DNA from: Acholoe squamosa
Lineage: Eukaryota > Annelida > Polychaeta > Phyllodocida > Polynoidae
DNA: 64,000 bases
Direction of reading: 5' to 3'
Assembly: GCA_949317995.1 (NCBI GenBank)
Contig: OX439048.1
Location: forward strand, 22,511,495-22,575,494
Shown: positions 56,930-64,000 of the stretch, in pieces
How positions within the stretch are numbered: the first letter of the stretch is position 1
Layout: each line of letters begins with the position of its first letter
Notes under the pieces: model-generated
Told to the model about the DNA's origin: nothing
Databases searched by the model: none
The model's input: only the letters and a program-made list of their open reading frames with translations
Program-made: the position numbers and the translations under genes

Positions 56930-57623
56930 CAGTCAACTCCCTCTAATGCGGCCACCCTTGGGTCTTTCCAATATTGGCGGTATTGGTGGGTTGGCTGCAT
57001 TAGAGGGAGTCAATGCTAAGGGGTGATATCTGGTACCTGCCCCCTATGCCACAAATAACACTGGGAATGTGGCTGTAGATATCCCTTCACAGCCCCTAAC
57101 ACCCCCCATGTCAGCCCCGCCCCTATGCCACAAGGAACACTGGGAATGCGACTGTAGATGTCCCTTCACAGCCCCTTACACCCCCCCCCCACCCATGTCT
57201 GCCCCGCCTCTATACAGACCAGAACACTGGGAATGTGGCATTAGATGTCCCTTCACAGCCCCTAACAGTAACACCCCCCTATGTCTATGAGCTTCTTATA
57301 CCACACAGAACACTGGGAATGCAGCTGTAGATATCCCTTCACAGCCCCTAACACCCCCCATGTCTGCCCTGCCTCTATTCAGCCCAGAACACTGGGATTC
57401 CAGTTGTAAATTTTTAACAAATGGCCGCATTAGAGGGAGAAATTTGTCAATTTAGACTGGGAAATAATGGCCACAGGGTGAGGTGGCCATATTAGAGGGG
57501 TGGCTGCATTAGAGGGAGTTTGCTACATTAAAATAAAGGGAAAATCGTTTCAGCCTGACCAAAAATGGCCGTAATGGTGAGGTGTCTGCAAAGGAGGGGT
57601 GGCTGTAATGTGAGAGTTGACTG
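56930..57623. mobile_element. mariner-like non-autonomous element, 694 bp
   Basis: Ends CAGTCAACTCCCTCTAATGC and, inverted, CAGTCAACTCTCACATTACA; both are flanked by TA (56928-56929, 57624-57625). CAGT ends plus a TA duplication fit Tc1/mariner. GGCCGCATTAGAGGGAG subterminal repeats occur several times inside (57000, 57424, 57506). No transposase frame. Confidence 0.82.
57033..57412. repeat. about 80-bp minisatellite inside the TIR element, 5 copies
   Basis: GAACACTGGGAATG, GTAGATATCCCTTCACAGCC, CCTAACACCCCCATGTCTG recur with steps of 73-87 bp; C-run length varies. The 73-codon frame at 57069 is an artefact. Confidence 0.88.
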
Positions 57624-57625
57624 TA

Positions 57626-58754
57626 TAATCCTAGACTTGCTTAAGTCTCTGATTATGTTATCATAACTTTTGGTATATTGTTAGAAAATGGTATTCGTAA
57701 GTTGTAAATGTCGTCGTGAAGTAAAGTGTAGAGGACTGCAGTCAGCCTAGTATATCCCTTGTGGTTAAACCTGGTAATATATCTGCTAATTGGACATGAG
57801 TCATGAGATGAGTACCAGTATATGGCATGGGGACACACTTGCCCATTATTTCATAAGGACAATGATATAAATCAAACTTCATAGCCCCAGGTGAAAATTG
57901 AGAGCAGATGTTTGCCATTAATTAACCTCGTCAGTAGTCGGGTCGGTGAATGTTGGGAGTGATGACAAGATTTCTATTTTTTCTTGTAGATTAGCTTTAA
58001 ATTAGGAGTGATTTGTAGACATTAGCAGGAGCTATGTATGAGTAGTTTTGTGACTTGCTCTATGGGCTAGCTCTGTCTGTGAGCTACTCTATAGGTAGTG
58101 CTCACTGATCTTCTCACACGGCCTTATTTGACAGCAGCACAAGGGCCTGGAAGTAGTGACGCGCTAGGAAGGACTCTTAGTAACACTATGGGGCCCTGTG
58201 TGTACACAATTAAGGGGAATTGTTATGTTAGCCCCTTCGTTTTTGACTGTGAGGCATTTGCCTCTTTGGGCCTAAAATTTGGGTAACACTAGGGAATAAA
58301 CAAGGACCACGCCCCCTCCTTCTCAGAATTATGGATCCGCCAGCGCCACTGAGTTTGACATTTATTACAGACTTCTAGCTAACACTCATACAGGTTGTTA
58401 GTAGTATATGGAGATGGGAGTTTGCTGACGGTTGTTATGTGTGTGGTTGTGCGGCAAACCAATTGGAACACTTTTAATAGTTGGTCAGCCCTGATGGACG
58501 ACAGCCTACTGTTAAAGCGTTATCCAGCCTATACACTGGGGAATAGAAAAGACCAAAATACTGTCCTTTATGTCATGACTGATACGACCGTTACTATAGA
58601 ACAGTACTGGACATGTCATATTCAATGGGGGGGGGGGATGGAATACAATGTCTCCGTATGCAATGGCTGATGATCACAATACCTGCTGCAATGAACACAG
58701 CTTAATATACCGGTAGTTGAATTTCTTCAAACCTGTGTAGCCATGACATAAATG
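57626..58754. other. non-coding stretch
   Basis: No gene or repeat family recognised; a G-run at 58627-58636. The 91-codon frame at 58395-58670 has no splice or motif support. Confidence 0.4.
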
Positions 58755-58903
58755 AAAATGTCAATTCCCCTGGAATATTTTTGCATCGTATTCACCTCTG
58801 TGAGGCCTGTCCGCATTCAACTCCACCTATAAGGCATCGTTGAATACGGACAGCCTCACCTCAGTGAATACGATGCAAAAATATTCCATGGTCATTGACA
58901 TTT
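58755..58903. mobile_element. 149-bp fold-back element
   Basis: AAATGTCAATTCCCCTGGAA, TATTTTTGCATCGTATTCAC on the left is mirrored by GTGAATACGATGCAAAAATA and TTCCATGGTCATTGACATTT on the right. GAGGC..GTCCG and CGGAC..GCCTC pair further inward. Confidence 0.88.
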
Positions 58904-58976
58904 GCTAATTATATTTTTAAGTATTTTATTGGGTTCTTAATACAATATACAAGTATATGTATTAAACGATTTAATT

Positions 58977-59116
58977 AGGCCTGAAAAAAAAGGTTGGTTT
59001 CCAGTTACCCGGCCGGCCCTACGAAATCAGGGCCAACATTTTTTTTTTTTTGAGAATCTTTTAAGATTTGGTAGGGTCAGTCGGGTAACTGGAAACAGAC
59101 CTTCTTTTTTTAGGCC
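58977..59116. mobile_element. AGGCCT fold-back element, 140 bp, plus a third arm
   Basis: AGGCCTGAAAAAAAAGGTTG ... TTTCCAGTTACCCGGC against its inverse ending TTTTTTTAGGCCT, with flanking TAATTA. A further half-copy (GTAACTGGAAACACACC, T-run) follows at 59140-59180. Related arms occur inside 61737-62224. Confidence 0.82.
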
Positions 59117-59180
59117 TAATTAACCCTAGCCCTTTGAGCCATGTAACTGGAAACACACCTTTTATTTTTTTTTTTTGGCC

Positions 59181-60335
59181 TTAGCTCATGTTAATTTGAC
59201 ACACTACCCAATACGTGAATGAGTGCCGGGGTCTAATGGTCTTTGAATGGGTGATTACACTGAAAGCTAAGTCTTGAATAATTGTCAGTCTGTGTTAAAT
59301 AAAGGTCTGGGATAGAGTGGTGTTGAAATCTATACGTGCCGGGGCACTTAAGCAGGTCACTATCCTGAGGCTTTTTGTACTTAAGTCACTCATCCAGTAA
59401 GTGCCATAAAGACGATTCTGATTTTTGGTGAATGAGTTTAAAGAAAAATAAATTCAGCGTATGTCAGGAAGTGGTTGACACTTGGCACAGCATGCAGTAA
59501 ATGCTGAGGTAAGGAAAGGTAGGTAAAGCATCACATGTAGGGAGCAGCTCAGCACCTCTCTACAGCCGCGCTCTGAGCAACTCACCCAGAGGTGGGCAAC
59601 TCAAAAACTGGTCAAATATTAAAGCAGCACGTTGTCATAGCAACAGATTGGCGTTGTAGTAGTGATGACATTTGGTGGGTCCCAGTCGGCCTTCCTTTAG
59701 TGGACAGGCACCGCGTGTGTGGGCGTGCTCCTGGCACCGCCAACAACAACAATGACGCCAACAACAACAATGGGGGTCTGTGTGTCTGGTGCATCAATGG
59801 GTGAAATCTCTGTTTGCATATATACTCCTGGAAGAGTAAGGAGGGGGGTGGGTGGGTGTTCGAATAATGGAATATTTGAGCATATGCATGTAGATAATTG
59901 GGAGACATCTACTCCTGTCCATATCGTGTTTTCCCCCCTTTTCTTTGTTGGGGGGGGGGGGGCATGTGTTCTTTCAATTTGTGAAAAAAAATATGTGGAA
60001 CTATAGGCCTATGTGCGTGCGTGCTTTAGCATCTGCCTATGTATGATATCGGAGTAATATCTATGTGTGTCTACATGATGAGCTCCGACAGGGTTAGGTT
60101 TCAATGTGATTAGTGTATGATGCCATGGCAATATCTATATGTCGCTGATTTGGACTACCCGCAGTACAACATTATCTAGACGCTGCAAGTGCTACTATCC
60201 TAGTATGGTGATAAGCGGGAAGGGTAACTTGCTGCATTACATTCCTTGTGCCAACCTTGCAATGAGCAATTTCCCTTTTCTAATCCATCTTAATCAAAAA
60301 AAGAGTAGAAGTAATTAACTGTTATCAAGGTGATA
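59181..60335. other. non-coding stretch
   Basis: Contains GCCAACAACAACAATG duplicated at 59738-59772, a G-run at 59951-59962 and a candidate X-box listed separately. No gene supported. Confidence 0.45.
59631..59644. promoter_or_regulatory. X-box-like palindrome (possible RFX site)
   Basis: GTTGTCATAGCAAC fits the RFX-factor X-box pattern (two half-sites around AT). One occurrence with no adjacent gene could be chance. Confidence 0.2.
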
Positions 60336-60339
60336 GGAA

Positions 60340-60692
60340 TGTAATGGTTCGTTTCGACTTATATGTTGGGTGGCTCTTTGGCACGCTTATCACTAGAGAT
60401 ACCAACACAACACGAGTAGTTCGGGTTGGGCAAAGCCCGAGACTTCCTACCGCTCGGGTAGGCCTTTATTATAAGTTCAGAACACACGTCTGGACTGGAC
60501 TATGTCCAGTCCCCTTCTGCGGATCATCCGGCTTCTTAGTAGAAGCTGGACACAAGGCATGGTGCTGCCCCCTCTTGTACCAAACGGGTATCGCGAAGCG
60601 ACACCTGGTTGGCATAGAAGGAACGAGCACCACACAAGCACGTCTCTCGGATGAAGCGCACTAATATATATACAACGATGCCGGCCCCTACA
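60340..60692. mobile_element. probable solo LTR, 353 bp
   Basis: Starts TGTAATGG and ends CCCCTACA (TG..CA, with TGTA/TACA inverted), flanked by GGAA at 60336-60339 and 60693-60696, as expected of an LTR retrotransposon. It holds a series of strong hairpins: CCTACC/GGTAGG (60446), GGACTGGA/TCCAGTCC (60492), CCGGCTTCT/AGAAGCTGG (60528), and a two-stage stem at 60580-60612 (CCAAACGGGT with ACCTGGTTGG around TCGC-GAA-GCGA). TATATATA occurs near 60665. No second LTR or internal region is in the window. It could instead be a structured non-coding RNA gene. Confidence 0.55.
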
Positions 60693-60696
60693 GGAA

Positions 60697-61736
60697 TAAC
60701 CACTGACATATCAAAAGGTGTGGCCGAAGTACGGTAGTGAACGGAGTTGAACCTATATATATATTATAAAAAAAATGAGTTCTTACACAAAGACTCTACT
60801 TTTCCTGATTTTGCAGGATTTCTACTGAGAATCTCTGTTTTGATAAATGTTCAGATCTGAAGTTAAGACTTCAGTGCTTTCCGCTGACTAAAAAGAGAAA
60901 TGTCTGCTTACTCGACCCTTTTAAGACTCCCATACGACTCTAACACACTATAGCCTTTTGGTATTATGATGCAGAAAAGTGCTTCACTCGCCAGGGCTGC
61001 ATTCATGTATCATACTGGATCTATAGGTGTTGATGTGCTCCCAAGGGTGGGTATGATGCACCAATACACCAGTATCAAGTTAAGTCACTGATGCACCAAT
61101 ACACCAGTATCAAGTTAAGTCACTGGGCCAGAACTATTTAATGTCATAACAAATGATGACCCATAAAGCATTGTGGAACCTTAAAATGGATAAAAAGGCG
61201 ATGAAAATAAATAGCTTTAGGTTGCTTACTTATAGCAGTAAGATCAAAGAGAAATAAATAACAACAATGGCAGTGTGATAACAATAACACTGGGTCAGGG
61301 TGTAAACAATGTTAATAAATACCTCTAGGTTTAAGACAGTGTTATATGGTGATAAACGTCATTGCTGGTATTCATTGAGAAATGTGTTAGCGCTGACATT
61401 TAGATATAGTGATGACATTTTTGGTTTGAGCCTCTATATTTATCGCACCTCTCCGATGACGCATTCAGTGTTGCCGCCGATATGGCAATATATTTGCATT
61501 GGCATCGGCCATAGTTGTCTGCATTGTGGTACCACCAGGCATGCATCCTCATCTGAGATTTGTATGTTGCCATGATATAAAGGGGCATTTAGCATTGTAG
61601 ACAAGAGTCCCTCTTTTGACATCGGAGAAATAAGCCTGTTCCTACAAATCCCGATTCTAGTCGAAAAAATACTTATAGTGTTAGAATTCTACAATGATGT
61701 AGTATGCAGTCATGCTTCATGGTCAGTGAACAGAAC
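60697..61736. other. non-coding stretch
   Basis: One-ended GATGCCACT-type fragment near 60790; ACTCGCCAGGGCTGCATTCA dispersed-repeat fragment at 60986; a tandem duplication ACTGATGCACCAATACACCA.. (about 38 bp) at 61046-61125. No gene supported. Confidence 0.5.
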
Positions 61737-62224
61737 AGCGGATCCAGGGGGACACGTGTCCCCCCTACACCCCCTGAAATTGGGGCCTGAGGCCAAAAAA
61801 ACAAAAACAAAAAACCTGGTAACATGGTCCAAAAAGTTTAGGTAGGTAGGTCGGATCTTCTTTTTTTTTTTGGTCCAATTTTTCATGCAGTCATTCTTTG
61901 CTGGGTTTCACTTGTGGGTGTTAGGAAAGTTCATTTCCTGCATGGGATATTTGAAAGCCATTGGAAAATGTGTCCCTACATGTCAAATAACGATTTTGGA
62001 AGAGAAAATTTTGAAAAAAAATCTTTAAAGAATCTTTAAAAAATCAGGAAAATTTTGAAAAAAATCTTCAAAAAATTCTGAGGTCGGCCCTATTTAGCTG
62101 AGGTTGGTCGGGTGACCGGAAACAAACTTTTTTTTTTGCCTGAGTGAATTTCCTCACTAAAGGAAATATGGTGCCAAACCCTGGCTGTGCCCCCACTAGA
62201 CCACCCATTCTGGATCCGCCCCTG
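61737..62224. mobile_element. 488-bp element with GGATCCAG termini
   Basis: Left AGCGGATCCAGGGGG, right TTCTGGATCCGCCCCTG; AGAAC is duplicated at 61732-61736 and 62225-62229. Inside, GGCCTGAGGCC plus A-rich sequence and GGTCGGGTGACCGGAAAC plus T-run are the two ends of an AGGCCT-type fold-back, i.e. a nested older element. Confidence 0.8.
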
Positions 62225-62229
62225 AGAAC

Positions 62230-64000
62230 GATTTCGACTTCTTGCAAAATATGCACCTTGATATCCACGTATTGGCATGATTTTGGAAGGTTGATGATAG
62301 ACGTAGCCCTATCGCTGAGATATGTTCTTCAAAAGGGGGTTTGATTGAACATTATTAATGTAAATGATTAGGGTTGGGGAGTAATTGGGGTCCCTTGCTT
62401 TTATTCCAATCTAGGCCCTACATAAACATCGTCATGTGTTTTTATAAAATTGAAATTGAGGTACGGGTCAGTCAAGGTCACAGAGTGCATGACGTCAACT
62501 TGTGGCCATTCCTTTGAACTGAAAAAGAAGAAGATAGGATGCCACATTAAACAGTGATTGGTTGTGCAGTGATATGTATTAGCTGTAGGTGACCTGGTGC
62601 TCGTAGACAGAAGCTGAATGGTGCCATCTCCTTCTGCATCATCTCCACATAAGGACTCTTAAATCTGCCTACCTTAGTATGGACCAACTCCTAAATCCCC
62701 CAACAGGGGTCTCCACAGTCGGCGAGCTGCTCACCTGCTCATTCTGGAATCAGCGCTCACATTGGTCAGCAGCTGCGCATGTGCAATGGAGTTTGTATTT
62801 GGTCATACTCGTGAGACTAGCTACATCATAGTGTTCCAGCATCCCGCCTCCCGGGAGTAGGGCTAAATATAGGCCCTATATTAGCACGGTTAAGAGCTAA
62901 ATAACTGTCGACTTGGTGATAAAACAATGTGGTCTTTCGTCATGTGCTCGATTGGCTGGCGAGGAGAAAGACCGCCTAAGTGTTTGTAGTTGGTCTACCG
63001 TCTGAAAAAGAACCAGGTGAATCCAATTTAAACCATTGTCATCAAAGTGGAAGTGGAACCACGAAAGTGGCCCAAGTCCAAACTGAGATTAGGATTGTAT
63101 CAAAACAAACTGGAATTGGAACTTTTAAAAAAGAGGCATTTATTACAATGTCTTAGGGAGACAAAGACACATATGAACAATCGTTACCTTCATAGAGGAG
63201 AGCTGTTAAAATTAAGGTCAAATCAATTTCCATCTAAATGGAAAGGCACCGGGGGGCTGGGGACATAATGTCGTAATGAGGTAAAACAAGAAGAGGTGTA
63301 GGTGTACGGTGAGGTAAGATACTACCTAGGCAATCTGTAAATTGTAATATGCCTCTAACCCTTCATATCCTCACTGCAGCATACATGTAAGCCTCCAAGC
63401 CCTTGCTTGTCTAACATGATGCACACATATCATGCTGGTTAGAAACATGTGTTTACTGCATTGATGCATCATGCCCGACCTTCTTTTTTAGGACTGTGAG
63501 GACAGCATGCCGACATTGTGCATCAAAGCATTGCACCTTCAAATGGTAAATAGTGGTTCAATCAGTGAATTAACCTTCAGATTCAATTGGTTAAATACAG
63601 GTGAAAAAAACAAAACAGGGAGAACAAGGAGGAGGAAAGGCATAATGGACGATAGTGCAATCTTACCCTGCATGGTCTGTGAAGTTAAATCGAGTAATTC
63701 TTTATTTTGATTAGAAAATGTCCATCTAAAGGTTTAAAGCTGTAGTGGCCTAATAATGAAAGCAGCTGACGGGCAAAGCTAGTTTGAAAAGAGTTAAAGA
63801 GAACCCACCCTTAATCCCAACGCTCGACTATGGAGCAGCCCTAGCTGATGTAATATCATTGAGATTTATGTCCAATAAGCTATATTATATGTACAGTTTG
63901 CAGTGAAGCAGTTTGGGTCATGTTCCTATTGACAGGAATATTGTGGACCTTTTCATAAACGTCAACCATAGAGAAAGACAGCATGAAGGTTAGCCAAAAG
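62230..64000. other. non-coding stretch to window end
   Basis: No gene supported. The 73-codon frame at 63047-63268 is Lys/Leu-rich and alpha-helical looking (EVEPRKWPKSKLRL...) but has no splice or homology support. CATCATGC/GATGCATCATG phrases recur near 63415-63475. Confidence 0.4.

Noticed and set aside
63047..63268. 73-codon Lys/Leu-rich frame
   Set aside because: No acceptor/donor arrangement, neighbour or recognisable motif; length is within chance for AT-rich DNA.

Overview
This is eukaryotic, repeat-saturated, almost entirely non-coding DNA, most likely from a marine lophotrochozoan such as a mollusc, brachiopod or relative. The basis is a short interspersed element whose copies end in GGCGTTAAAC..ACTCACTCACTC, a 3' end typical of molluscan SINEs, a second SINE ending in GTTAAAY..AATCAATCAATC, a CR1/L2/Jockey-type LINE, and many TIR or fold-back DNA elements of the kinds common in marine invertebrates. 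There is no bacterial gene organisation. The taxonomic call is inference.

Layout. 0-4.3 kb: low-complexity DNA plus copies of both SINE families. 4.36-7.92 kb: a 69-bp minisatellite (about 49 copies) split by a SINE with a perfect 14-bp target duplication. The array ends exactly at a 3' splice-site-like CCCTTACAG, followed by a 71-bp candidate exon with a GTAAG donor. 8.67-8.96 kb: a TA-flanked TIR element. 11.2-15.4 kb: a LINE on the minus strand (ORF1 with coiled coil and RRM-like region; ORF2 with endonuclease and reverse transcriptase, broken by one frameshift). 18.8-19.1 kb: a 51-bp array. 22.5-24.1 kb: two SINEs with clear target duplications. 24.2-27.1 kb: a 50-bp satellite interrupted by fold-back DNA. 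29.7-35.7 kb: 45/33-bp and 134-bp satellites. 36.5-37.4 kb: tandem MITEs and a SINE. 39.5-40.7 kb: a 46-bp array. 45.5-46.8 kb: a 35/105-bp array carrying two insertions. 46.8-49.7 kb: a dispersed repeat followed by a 2.25-kb near-perfect long inverted repeat. 51.0-51.4 kb: another 46-bp array. 52.3-53.8 kb: tRNA-like SINE heads, palindromes and an 82-bp array. 54.14-54.36 kb: a second candidate exon. 56.4-62.2 kb: several TIR elements and a probable solo LTR at 60.34-60.69 kb.

The only host coding signal I can support is a pair of splice-bounded plus-strand exons, 7919-7989 and 54139-54361. Their phases match and their joined frame stays open to a stop. If both are real, most of the window is one roughly 46-kb intron filled with minisatellites and transposons. 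I do not recognise the encoded protein. Nearly all other open frames here are by-products of tandem repeats whose period is a multiple of 3 or which lack stop codons in all frames.
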